Part shown: positions 27,485-35,342 of the stretch, piece after piece
Layout: the number at the start of each line of letters is the position of its first letter
How positions within the stretch are numbered: the first letter of the stretch is position 1
Assembly: GCA_030149295.1 (NCBI GenBank)
Contig: JASBRV010000135.1
Location: forward strand, 1 to 64,000
Length of the DNA: 64,000 nt
Direction: 5' to 3'
Source of the DNA: Bacteriovoracales bacterium
GTDB lineage: Bacteria; Bdellovibrionota; Bacteriovoracia; Bacteriovoracales; Bacteriovoracaceae
Notes under the pieces: generated by a model
The model's database searches: none
Seen by the model: only the letters and a program-made list of their open reading frames with translations
Told to the model about the DNA's origin: nothing
Position numbers and translations under genes: made by a program

Positions 27485-28624
27485 ATGATTTTAGATGATT
27501 ACAAAGAAATAAGAGAGATGATCGCGAAGTTTAGTGACTCTGAAGTAGCCCCTCTCGCAGCAGAAATCGATGAGAAAGGAAAAATTCCTACCTCTTTAGT
27601 GGCAAAAATCGCTGAGAATGGCTTTATGGGAAGTTACATTCCTGAAGAATATGGCGGCGCTGGCATGGACTACATGAGTTACTCCCTTATTATTGAGGAA
27701 ATCTCTCGCTCTTGTGCTTCAACGGGAGTTTTGATCTCTGCCCATACTTCGTTAGCTGTTTGGCCGATCCTTCAATATGGAAGCGAAGAGCAGAAGAAAA
27801 AATATCTTCCCAAAATGGCAAGTGGCGAATGGCTCGGTTGTTTTTGTCTCTCTGAACCAAATGCAGGCTCTGATGCAGGATCACTAACAACATATGCTGA
27901 AGATAAGGGAGACCATTACATTCTCAATGGCTCTAAGAACTGGATCACTAACGGTGCCGAGGCCGATATTGCTATCGTTTTTGCGAAAACAGAAAAGACG
28001 GACAATCACAAAGGTATGTCGACTTTTATCGTCGAGACAGCTTGGGATGGTTTTGAAGTTCAAAAGAAAGAAGACAAGCTGGGAATCCGCGGTAGTTCAA
28101 CCACTGCGATTGCTATTGAAAACTTAAAGGTCCCTAAAGAAAACTTACTGGGTAAAGAAAAGAAAGGTTTTAGCATTGGTCTTGCGACTCTTGATGGTGG
28201 GCGAATTGGTATTGCTGCTCAGGCACTAGGGATTGCAGAAGCTGCTTTTCGTTATGCTAAGAAATATTCTCTAGAGAGAGTTCAGTTTGGTAAGCCAATT
28301 GCTGATCTTCAAGCCATTCAATTTATTCTAGCAGATATGAGCACCAAAATCGCTGCATCACGTCTACTCATTGCTGAGGCGAGTCGTTTAAAGGATTTAG
28401 GCCAGCCATATTCAAAAGAAGCGGCTCAAGCAAAAGTTTTTGCCGCTGAAACGGCCATGTGGACTACGACGAAGGCAATTCAGGTCCTTGGTGGTAATGG
28501 CTATGTTAAAGAGTATCCAGTAGAGCGATATTTCAGAGATGCGAAAATTACAGAAATTTATGAGGGCACTTCGGAGGTTCAGCGACTAGTCATAGCTGCT
28601 AATGAACTTAAAGACTTACGCTAA
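27485..28624 (+). CDS. acyl-CoA dehydrogenase (short-chain/butyryl type)
   Basis: FAD enzyme introducing the 2,3-double bond in acyl-CoA (379 aa). FAD-binding segments CFCLSEPNAGSDAGS and NWITNGAEAD are present. The catalytic base is the C-terminal glutamate in IYEGTSEVQRLV, as in short- and medium-chain enzymes. It lies 20 nt after the hydratase gene with AAGAGGA upstream, closing the operon. Electron transfer to an ETF is expected, but no etf genes are in the window. Confidence 0.93.
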   Translation: MILDDYKEIREMIAKFSDSEVAPLAAEIDEKGKIPTSLVAKIAENGFMGSYIPEEYGGAGMDYMSYSLIIEEISRSCASTGVLISAHTSLAVWPILQYGSEEQKKKYLPKMASGEWLGCFCLSEPNAGSDAGSLTTYAEDKGDHYILNGSKNWITNGAEADIAIVFAKTEKTDNHKGMSTFIVETAWDGFEVQKKEDKLGIRGSSTTAIAIENLKVPKENLLGKEKKGFSIGLATLDGGRIGIAAQALGIAEAAFRYAKKYSLERVQFGKPIADLQAIQFILADMSTKIAASRLLIAEASRLKDLGQPYSKEAAQAKVFAAETAMWTTTKAIQVLGGNGYVKEYPVERYFRDAKITEIYEGTSEVQRLVIAANELKDLR

Positions 28625-28738
28625 TAAAAGACGTGAATTCTTTTGCCTAAGGCTAGCTTAAGTGCTACCAATGGAGATTAGACTCAAAAGCCATTTGGAG
28701 TTTACGTGGTTTTAAAACGAATTTTGGAGAAAGTAGGT

Positions 28739-29806
28739 ATGGCAAAGAAAAAGACTGCTAAAAAAGCCGCCAAGAAAGTAACAAAGAAAAAGACTGCTAA
28801 AAAAGCTGCTAAGAAAGTAGCGAAGAAGTCGACAGCTTCAAAGAAGAAAACTTCTAAAAAGACGGCTAAGAAGGTTACTAAGAAAAAATCGACAGCCTCA
28901 AAGAAGAAAACTTCTAAAAAAACTGCAAAGAAAACTGCCAAAAAAACCGCAAAGAAAAAAACCACGGCCTCCAAAAAGAAAACGGCTAAAAAGGTAACGA
29001 AAAAAGCCGCCAAGAAAGTAACGAAGAAAAAAACAGCAAAAAAGAAAGTCGCGAAAAAAACAGCTAAAAAAGTTACCAAGAAGACGGCAAAGAAAGTAGC
29101 TAAAAAGGCGGCGAAAAAGGTGGCTAAGAAAACGACTGCTGCGAAAAAGAAAGCATCAAGTAAAGTCACGAAAAAGGCTGCGCCTAAAGCAGAAAAGAAA
29201 ACAACTGCTGCCAAAAAGGCAACTGCTAAAAAAGCGGCACCTAAAAAAGAAAGTACCAAGACCGCCAAGGGGTCATCGAAAAAAACTATTAAAGCCGATG
29301 ATTCAGACCAATTGGATCTTGACCTTACAAAAGCTGAGAAGAAAACCATTTCCTCTGAGGCCAAAGAGAAAATTTCCGAAAGTATTTCGGATCTTAATAA
29401 CGAATACTCCCTCAAAGAGATTTTCGGGGCTATTAGAACTTTAGAGTTTTACACATCTGATAGTGATGAGTGTCTTGCCAGAGGTTGTGAAAACCCTGCG
29501 ACAACTTCAGGTTTCTGTCGTTTTCACTATATTGCTGGATGGAAAGACATTAAAAAGAAACAAAGGATTCTAGAGGAAGGGCAGCTTCAAGAGTATATTG
29601 AAAATCTTGTTGAAAAATATCCCATTAAATTCATTGAAAGTCTTGTCAGTGACTTAACTGACGAGAAGTCTTTCTTCGCTATTTTAAAAGAGATGGATAT
29701 CGATGCAGACGAAGAGTCTTATGAAGATATCGAAGAGGGCGATGATGATGATCAAGACATCGCTTTTGAGACCAAAGGTTCGGCCTCACCGCGTTTTGAT
29801 GACTAA
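28739..29806 (+). CDS. histone H1-like Lys/Ala-rich protein with C-terminal zinc-knuckle domain
   Basis: Protein of 355 aa. Residues 2 to about 195 are almost only Lys, Ala, Thr and Val in KKTAKKAAKK-type repeats, as in bacterial H1-like nucleoid proteins (Hc1, AlgP). After an acidic linker, residues 225-330 form a globular domain with a CX4CX9CX2H cluster (Cys245, Cys250, Cys260, His263), then a helical region and a very acidic tail (EEGDDDDQD). ATG 28739 is preferred over the in-frame GTG 28706 because GGAGAAAG lies just upstream. Nucleoid or RNA binding is inferred from composition. Confidence 0.85.
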   Translation: MAKKKTAKKAAKKVTKKKTAKKAAKKVAKKSTASKKKTSKKTAKKVTKKKSTASKKKTSKKTAKKTAKKTAKKKTTASKKKTAKKVTKKAAKKVTKKKTAKKKVAKKTAKKVTKKTAKKVAKKAAKKVAKKTTAAKKKASSKVTKKAAPKAEKKTTAAKKATAKKAAPKKESTKTAKGSSKKTIKADDSDQLDLDLTKAEKKTISSEAKEKISESISDLNNEYSLKEIFGAIRTLEFYTSDSDECLARGCENPATTSGFCRFHYIAGWKDIKKKQRILEEGQLQEYIENLVEKYPIKFIESLVSDLTDEKSFFAILKEMDIDADEESYEDIEEGDDDDQDIAFETKGSASPRFDD

Positions 29807-29819
29807 TTTAAAGTAATCT

Positions 29820-30488
29820 TTACTTGAGCTTGATGTGGCTGGCTTTGCCAAGGGCCACATTGATCTCAATAAGGTGGCCATCTTTTTTGTCTTCAAATTC
29901 ATTTTTTCCAGGACCTACAGCTGTTGTTATAACAGAGGTGATCTTTTCATCTGGGGGACTTGTTAAAGAGACATTTCCTGTGGCTACATTGATGAGAGAC
30001 TTTCCTGACTCTGGGAAACGGGCATTTTTAAAATTTACATTTCCTGCTGATACTTGAATGGCGAGAGGGTTATTTGAGTCAACCCATTCGAGATTTCCCG
30101 CAGCTAGGTCAACCTTTAGATTTTTTAATGTTCCTTTGCCGGAGATAGTGCCTGCATCTTGGGCGAGGGTAAGTTCAACTTGGGGACTGACTGTTAAATT
30201 CCAAATGAGTTCACAGCCATTACTACCTGTAAAAGAGGTGTTCTCAACCATAATTTTTAAAGTACCATTGTCATCTTTAGTGTTGAGAATACACCACTCT
30301 TTCCAACGTTTTTTTTGATAAGTAATTTGATTTTTTTCTCCATTGATGATGGAGATCTTTCCCAATTCATTATTAAGCAGGATGACTTGGGAGTCAGAGA
30401 AAATAGTTTCTTTTTTTATCAGATCATCATTTTCTTTTTGGCAGGAGAAAAGAAGAAAACCTAATATAAAGAGAGTTATTGATTTAAT
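29820..30488 (-). CDS. putative lipoprotein starting at ATT
   Basis: Predicted 222-aa lipoprotein. From ATT 30488 the reading gives a textbook lipoprotein signal (KSITLFILGFLLFSC, Cys16). No ATG, GTG or TTG exists in this frame upstream of the signal. GGCGGAGG lies 4 nt upstream of the ATT. The first ordinary start, TTG 30365, would remove the export signal. The mature part is rich in short beta strands (LKVDLAAGNLEWVD, VSAGNVNFKNA, NVATGNVSL) in a repeating pattern, as in adhesin-like or DUF4097-like beta-solenoids. It overlaps the upstream gene by 13 nt. Function unknown. Confidence 0.7.
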   Translation of the reverse strand: MKSITLFILGFLLFSCQKENDDLIKKETIFSDSQVILLNNELGKISIINGEKNQITYQKKRWKEWCILNTKDDNGTLKIMVENTSFTGSNGCELIWNLTVSPQVELTLAQDAGTISGKGTLKNLKVDLAAGNLEWVDSNNPLAIQVSAGNVNFKNARFPESGKSLINVATGNVSLTSPPDEKITSVITTAVGPGKNEFEDKKDGHLIEINVALGKASHIKLK

Positions 30489-30928
30489 AAGGCCTCCGCC
30501 TGAATCGTTAGTGCGACATTTTCACGGCTAACTTTGTAATGAAAACTAAGATCTTTGTAACTCGCCTCAGTCCATCTACTATTGTAATCATTCCAGTCTG
30601 GATTACCAAAATAGGAGTCAAAAAAGACACCCATTGAATCGATAAGGGTATCGAGATACTTTTCTGGGTCTTTGGCTTCTTTATTTTTTGGATCGTCTAT
30701 ATCAAGACTTACAATATAAGTTGTGGGAGCTTCTTCGAGCCTTTTTGGGTTGTAGAGGCCAACGGCAAGGTAGAATTCGTCTGGATAAGTGAGACCATGG
30801 ACCTGAAAAGCAAGGTTTCTTGCGTCGCATTGATCTTGATAAACTTTGTAAAGAACAGTTTCGATTTTATTACGCCAGTTTTCTGGCAGAAGGATGCCTG
30901 GTTTTTCTTGGTTCTTTCTTGAGAGCAT
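30476..30928 (-). CDS. hypothetical cytoplasmic protein
   Basis: Unrecognised 150-aa protein without signal peptide or membrane segment. It shows a mixed alpha/beta pattern with aromatic-rich segments (DEFYLAVGLYNPKRL, FFDSYFGNPDWNDYNSRW). It is probably cotranscribed and coupled with the lipoprotein gene that overlaps its end by 13 nt. It is divergent from a small gene at 30994. No function can be proposed. Confidence 0.65.
   Translation of the reverse strand: MLSRKNQEKPGILLPENWRNKIETVLYKVYQDQCDARNLAFQVHGLTYPDEFYLAVGLYNPKRLEEAPTTYIVSLDIDDPKNKEAKDPEKYLDTLIDSMGVFFDSYFGNPDWNDYNSRWTEASYKDLSFHYKVSRENVALTIQAEALLNQ
30493..30500 (-). promoter_or_regulatory. strong ribosome binding site before an ATT codon
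   Basis: GGCGGAGG on the minus strand lies 4 nt before ATT 30488, inside the 3' end of the preceding gene. It supports non-canonical initiation of the lipoprotein. Confidence 0.6.
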
Positions 30929-30947
30929 TTTGCTTCCTTTTCCGTGT

Positions 30948-30953
30948 TATAAT
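30948..30953 (+). promoter_or_regulatory. candidate -10 box
   Basis: A perfect TATAAT about 41 nt upstream of the GTG start at 30994. No good -35 hexamer was seen at 16-18 nt, so an activator or extended element would be needed. Confidence 0.35.
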
Positions 30954-30993
30954 GATGGCCGAAGATACACCAGAGTTAAGGAGGAGGCAAAAG

Positions 30994-31305
30994 GTGGACT
31001 ATAAGCCCGTTCTTGAAAAAACTAAGTTCCTCTTTGATTGGGGTGATCAGCCTCAAAGCCCTGAATTAAAAGTTTTTAATTTTGGTGACAAGCAGCTTCA
31101 CTTTAATGGAGAGGTCTCAAACTCCTTTAAAGCACCAAAGCTTATCGTAAGCATCAGACTAGGTCAGCGATGGCACGACCACATTTTTGAGCGCACTGAA
31201 TGGGCCTATGATGAGAAAGGAGAGGTCACAGGACTTTATTACCATGACGATGGCAGGGCCGATGGTGAGTTAAAGAAAAGTCTCGAATTGGGGCTCTGCG
31301 TTTAA
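30994..31305 (+). CDS. hypothetical small protein
   Basis: Unrecognised 103-aa protein. The start is set at GTG 30994 because AAGGAGGAGG (30978-30987) lies 6 nt upstream; in-frame ATGs at 30952/30955 fall inside a -10-like TATAAT and have no ribosome binding site. The protein has conserved-looking aromatic segments (KTKFLFDWGDQP, FERTEWAYDEKGEVTGLYYH) and no signal peptide. It stands alone between a divergent gene and the thiolase gene. Confidence 0.6.
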   Translation: MDYKPVLEKTKFLFDWGDQPQSPELKVFNFGDKQLHFNGEVSNSFKAPKLIVSIRLGQRWHDHIFERTEWAYDEKGEVTGLYYHDDGRADGELKKSLELGLCV

Positions 31306-31376
31306 CCCGTCTCTCCTATGCCTTTTCTCTTGTTTGTGGTTAAATTCAGCCGCTATTTAAGTGAAAAGGAGTATTT

Positions 31377-32537
31377 ATGGCAGTCTATCTTATTTCTGGA
31401 AGTCGTACCCCAAGCGGCTCTTTTCTTGGATCTCTTTCAACAGTACCCGCACCTGAATTAGGTGGGGCAGCGATTAAAGGTGCTCTCGATAAGGTAGGAA
31501 TGCCTAAAGATAAAGTTGATGAAGTCTTTATGGGAAATGTTGTTCAGGCGGGAATCGGTCAAGCACCTGCTCGTCAGGCGACTATTGCAGCAGGTCTATC
31601 TGAAGCTGTTCCTTCCACGACAGTGAATAAGGTTTGTGGCTCGGGCCTTCAAACAATTATAATGGGGGCTCAATCTATTGCCGCGGGAGACAATTCCTTA
31701 GTTGTTGCAGGTGGGATGGAAAATATGAGTCTTGCTCCTCATTTACTTCCAAATTCTAGAACGGGAGCAAAATTTGGTCAGACGATTATGAGAGATGCCA
31801 TGCAATGGGACGGTCTTTGGGATGTCTATTCTGATCGCCCCATGGGAAATTGTGCTGAAGAATGTGCCCGCAAATATAATTTTACCAGAGAAGAGCAAGA
31901 CGGCTTTTCTATTGAATCCTTTAAGCGTGCCCAAAAAGCTATTGAAGAGGGAATTTTTGCCAAAGAAATCACTCCCGTCACAGTAAAAGGAAGAAAAGGT
32001 GATACTGTCGTCGATCAAGATGAAGGCCCTTTTAAGGCCAATTTTGAAAAAATTCCTAAACTAAGACCTGCCTTTGAAAAGGACGGAACGATTACTGCCG
32101 CGAATGCCTCGACTATTAATGATGGTGCCGCTGCAGTGGTAATGGGAGGAGATGCTTATAAAGATCAAGCCTCTTTTCGAGTTGTCTCTTATGCTAAGCA
32201 TGCCCAAAATCCCACTTGGTTTACCACAGCTCCCGTAGAAGCCATGAGAAAATGTGCAGAAAAAGGTGGAGTGAATTTAACTGATATCGACCTCTTTGAA
32301 ATCAATGAGGCCTTCGCTGTTGTTCCTATGGCGGCGATGAAAGAATTAGAACTCCCAAAAGACCGAGTGAATATCTATGGTGGTGGAGTCAGTCTTGGTC
32401 ACCCTATTGGCTGTTCAGGCACGAGAATTGTTGTCACCCTTATGAATGCACTGGAGCACACAAAGGGTAGGTACGGAATGGCCTCTATTTGCATCGGAGG
32501 CGGAGAAGCCTTAGCATTATTAATAGAAAAAATTTAA
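31377..32537 (+). CDS. acetyl-CoA acetyltransferase (thiolase)
   Basis: Thiolase of 386 aa that forms or cleaves acetoacetyl-CoA. The acyl-accepting cysteine is in NKVCGSGLQT (about residue 88), the catalytic histidine and second cysteine are in GGVSLGHPIGCSGTR, and the NEAFAV motif is present. AAAAGGAG precedes the ATG. It completes the enzyme set encoded at 25.8-28.6 kb, although it is separated by 2.7 kb. Biosynthetic versus degradative direction is not determined. Confidence 0.93.
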   Translation: MAVYLISGSRTPSGSFLGSLSTVPAPELGGAAIKGALDKVGMPKDKVDEVFMGNVVQAGIGQAPARQATIAAGLSEAVPSTTVNKVCGSGLQTIIMGAQSIAAGDNSLVVAGGMENMSLAPHLLPNSRTGAKFGQTIMRDAMQWDGLWDVYSDRPMGNCAEECARKYNFTREEQDGFSIESFKRAQKAIEEGIFAKEITPVTVKGRKGDTVVDQDEGPFKANFEKIPKLRPAFEKDGTITAANASTINDGAAAVVMGGDAYKDQASFRVVSYAKHAQNPTWFTTAPVEAMRKCAEKGGVNLTDIDLFEINEAFAVVPMAAMKELELPKDRVNIYGGGVSLGHPIGCSGTRIVVTLMNALEHTKGRYGMASICIGGGEALALLIEKI

Positions 32538-32560
32538 TTCTTATTTGTTAAGAGGATAGG

Positions 32561-33625
32561 ATGTCCCAAGCAGCCCAGACGCAAAAGAAATCGGGTATTA
32601 GAACATTTACCCCCGGAGAAGTTCTCTTTAAAGAGAATGATCCAGCGAACTCCCTTTACATTATTCAAAAGGGTCAAATACGCCTTTACCGCCCTAAAGG
32701 TAAGGGCTTTGTTGATCTAGCGATTTTAAGGTCTGGGGAAGTTATCGGTGAAATGGCTTACTTTGATGAAAAGTCGACACGTCGATCTTGCTCAGCTGCG
32801 GCCATCGTCACCACCGACGTCATTGAAATTTCTTTTGTTGCCTTTGCCAAAACCATGGAGGGCTTGAACCCTTGGTTTAAGACTATTATTAATACGCTTG
32901 CCGATCGTCTGCGTAAGACCAATGAGAAAGTTAAAGAATTAGAATCAAACTCTGTTGGTTTTGGTGCGGGCGGGAAAGTTGCCGACTATGTTTTCTTTCA
33001 TAATAGTGACATCATTCGCGCTCTTTCCACTTTTTTTTTGGTCTATACCGCTCATGGGGAAAAACTTGAAAACGGGGCAACTCAAGTTCATTTGAACAAA
33101 CTACGTTTTTATCTATTCGACGTTTATAATTTCCCAGAGATTAAATTTGAAGAGTTTTTAAATCTTTTAAAAGAAGCTGGCATGGTGGAGATGGTGAAAG
33201 ACGACGATGGTCTTCCCAAAAATATTCGCACCCAAAATGTCACTCAGTTTCGATCAATTGCCGTTTTTATGAATCAACAGCGATTGGTTGATGATGCCAA
33301 GAAAATTACGATTTCCTCAAAATGTGAAAGGTTCCTTAGTCGCGTTCTCCTTCAACTGAAGTCCGCAGATAAACCTCAGGCCATGGCCGATATCAGTGCC
33401 ATATTAAATCATTTTAAAGAAGGAAATGTTCCCATCACTGATGAAGACTTTCAGGATGCCATTAAAAGTGGTCTTGCTGAAGATGTGTTAGTCGGTGAGG
33501 GGAATAAATTAACTTCCGTCGTTCATATTGAAAAACTTCGAATGGTTTATCCGGCCCTTGTTATGCAAAATGCTGTTAAAAAGATCAATGAAAGCAAGGC
33601 AAAACAAGGCCAAAAAGGTTACTAA
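32561..33625 (+). CDS. cyclic nucleotide-binding domain protein
   Basis: Protein of 354 aa. Residues 12-125 are a cNMP-binding fold (TPGEVLFKENDPANSLYIIQ, SGEVIGEMAYFDEKSTRRS), followed by a helix with NTLADRLRKTNEKVKEL. The C-terminal 200 aa are unrecognised and include a region resembling a winged helix (FEEFLNLLKEAGMVEMVKDDD). The last 17 codons (from 33575) are duplicated at 37691-37741, where they form the right boundary of an island. The stop would originally have overlapped the convergent gene now at 37738. Confidence 0.88.
   Translation: MSQAAQTQKKSGIRTFTPGEVLFKENDPANSLYIIQKGQIRLYRPKGKGFVDLAILRSGEVIGEMAYFDEKSTRRSCSAAAIVTTDVIEISFVAFAKTMEGLNPWFKTIINTLADRLRKTNEKVKELESNSVGFGAGGKVADYVFFHNSDIIRALSTFFLVYTAHGEKLENGATQVHLNKLRFYLFDVYNFPEIKFEEFLNLLKEAGMVEMVKDDDGLPKNIRTQNVTQFRSIAVFMNQQRLVDDAKKITISSKCERFLSRVLLQLKSADKPQAMADISAILNHFKEGNVPITDEDFQDAIKSGLAEDVLVGEGNKLTSVVHIEKLRMVYPALVMQNAVKKINESKAKQGQKGY
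33575..33625 (+). repeat. 51-bp direct repeat, left copy (att-like)
   Basis: The 3' end of the cNMP-binding gene, encoding its last 16 residues plus stop. It is repeated at 37691-37741 with one mismatch (the sixth base, A here and G there, synonymous). Sequence similarity stops abruptly at both ends. Confidence 0.9.
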
Positions 33626-33790
33626 GTAACCTGTGAGAGAGATTTTTCTTAGCATTTAAGGTACTAATTTACTTGTAGCGAATTAATAATTTCCTAAAAT
33701 CACGTTTGGTGGTACAAGAAGTTCCTTTTCACAATCAAGACAGAACTCGTGGCTTAACTTTTTCTCAGTAATAATACCTCAAGAGTTATT

Positions 33791-34564
33791 ATGGAATATT
33801 ATAGACAAGTACTTAAACAAGACTACGAAAAACGCCTCGCAAAAAATAATGCGTTCTCTATTCGGTCTTATTCTCGTTATTTAAACATACCTCAGAGTAC
33901 ATTACTTGGGGTGTTAAACAACAAACGTGACTTGCCGCTCCGCTATGTAGACTTACTTATAAATAAGATGGAATTAGCTCCAAGTGAAAAAGGACTTTTT
34001 GAAAAAAGTGTTCGTCTTAGTAAGCAAAACTTAAAAGAAATCGGCTCGGTGAAAATTGATAATTCAGATGAACGAGTTTTTGATGAGCAGATTGATTTTG
34101 ATATAATTTCTAGTTGGAAGTATCTCGCTTTTTTAAATCTATTTAAACTAACGGATAATCAATTTGATCCAGAGAACTTTTCAAAGCGATTGGGAATTTC
34201 CGTGCAAGAAGTAGAGAAGCTTAAAAGTGACCTTTTATTAAGAGAGTATATACAGGAAAGAGACGGTCGATATTTTCGTTCAAATACAAAGTTCTCTAGT
34301 ACCCAAGATATTAAATCAAAAGCACTAAAATATGCACATCTAGATATTTTAGATTTGGCAAAAGATAAAATTGACTCTGTGGACATTGAAGATCGATTTT
34401 ACTCTTCAACTATTTTTCCTGTAAAAAAAGAAAAAATCGTTCAAGCAAAAAAAATAATTAGAGAATTTAGAGATAAGCTTTCCGACTTTCTTTCGGATAA
34501 TCCTAGTGATGAAGTTTATAATTTAAGTGTTCAATTATTTCCTCTAACTGAGAATAAGGAATAA
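33791..34564 (+). CDS. TIGR02147-family putative regulator
   Basis: Protein of 257 aa that fits the TIGR02147 family, which is expanded in Fibrobacter and Bdellovibrio-like bacteria and often sits next to secreted protein genes. The N-terminal region (about residues 18-50, RSYSRYLNIPQSTLLGVLNN) reads as a helix-turn-helix, followed by LPLRYVDLLINKMEL and a middle winged-helix-like region (FSKRLGISVQEVEKLKSDLL). The C-terminal part has FYSSTIFPVKKEKIVQAKKI, a typical ending. The stop overlaps the next ATG by 1 nt (TAATG). It is likely the regulator of the island's secreted proteins. Confidence 0.8.
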   Translation: MEYYRQVLKQDYEKRLAKNNAFSIRSYSRYLNIPQSTLLGVLNNKRDLPLRYVDLLINKMELAPSEKGLFEKSVRLSKQNLKEIGSVKIDNSDERVFDEQIDFDIISSWKYLAFLNLFKLTDNQFDPENFSKRLGISVQEVEKLKSDLLLREYIQERDGRYFRSNTKFSSTQDIKSKALKYAHLDILDLAKDKIDSVDIEDRFYSSTIFPVKKEKIVQAKKIIREFRDKLSDFLSDNPSDEVYNLSVQLFPLTENKE

Positions 34565-35223
34565 TGATGTTAAAGATATTAATAGCCTTTTTATTAGTCT
34601 CAACTTCTTATGCTAATAAACTTAACTTTGATAATAATCTTGTCGACTTTAAATCGTTAGGTGATGATCGTGATAATGGAGGAGACGGTATTATCTTGAA
34701 GGATGGAAGTATTATTCTCAGAGAGCTATCTTATAAACAAGATCAAATTTTCATTGGAAAAGAGATTTATAATATCGTTCCCGATTATTCTCATCTAGTT
34801 GAAAAAATTGGAAAAATTCATCCTAAATTAGCCCGAAAACTTTTGAATACAACGAGAAAACTTCGTTTTGTTTTTTTAGAGAGGCCGTTACCCGAATTGA
34901 AGCTAAAGGATACTTCTTTTGAAAAACCAAAAGGCCAGGTGATCCAATTGGCGATTCACAGAGAAAATAAGTTTGTATTCTTATATAAAAATGCATTCGA
35001 GAGACTTCGTGATCCCGAATTTTTAATTCTCCATGAAGTTCTTCATTCCCTTGTTTCAAGGTTTACAAGTAACTCTAAACAATTAAACCATCTTCAAGTT
35101 AGAGGTCTAACTAATTTTATCTATCATAATATTGATAAAAACCTCTCAAAAAGGGATCTTGTCAAGGCCATTCGTAAATATCAGATAGTCTTTTTTAAAA
35201 AAGGTATTAATAAATACGACTGA
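34564..35223 (+). CDS. secreted HExxH putative metallopeptidase
   Basis: Protein of 219 aa with a signal peptide (MMLKILIAFLLVSTSYA; start at 34564 or at the adjacent ATG 34567). The zinc motif is H157-E158-V-L-H161 in LILHEVLHSLV. The GGDGIILKDGSIILRELS segment near the mature N-terminus recalls small secreted Bdellovibrio proteins of this kind, which is from memory. A third zinc ligand could not be assigned. It is translationally coupled to the TIGR02147 gene. Peptidase activity is inferred from the motif only. Confidence 0.7.
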   Translation: MMLKILIAFLLVSTSYANKLNFDNNLVDFKSLGDDRDNGGDGIILKDGSIILRELSYKQDQIFIGKEIYNIVPDYSHLVEKIGKIHPKLARKLLNTTRKLRFVFLERPLPELKLKDTSFEKPKGQVIQLAIHRENKFVFLYKNAFERLRDPEFLILHEVLHSLVSRFTSNSKQLNHLQVRGLTNFIYHNIDKNLSKRDLVKAIRKYQIVFFKKGINKYD

Positions 35224-35281
35224 TCTAATCCAGTGATCCAAATCCTTTGACTCAGAAATCTCTGTAAATCAAATGAATTTA

Positions 35282-35309
35282 TTGTTTGTTATTAATTTGT
35301 TCCTACAAT
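35282..35309 (+). promoter_or_regulatory. candidate promoter for the CxxCH protein
   Basis: TTGTTT (35282-35287) and TACAAT (35304-35309) are 16 nt apart, 33 nt upstream of the ATG at 35343. The -10 matches five of six and the -35 is weak. Confidence 0.4.
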
Positions 35310-35342
35310 GATCGATAAAAACAGATGAAAAGGAGAAAGGTT

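Noticed and set aside
28702-29415. Long minus-strand open frame rich in Phe, Ala and Val
   Set aside because: It is the mirror of the Lys/Ala repeat codons of the histone-H1-like gene; no start signal or sensible family.
30952-30993. ATG starts for the small protein at 30994
   Set aside because: They lie in a TATAAT sequence with no ribosome binding site; the GTG has a very strong one.
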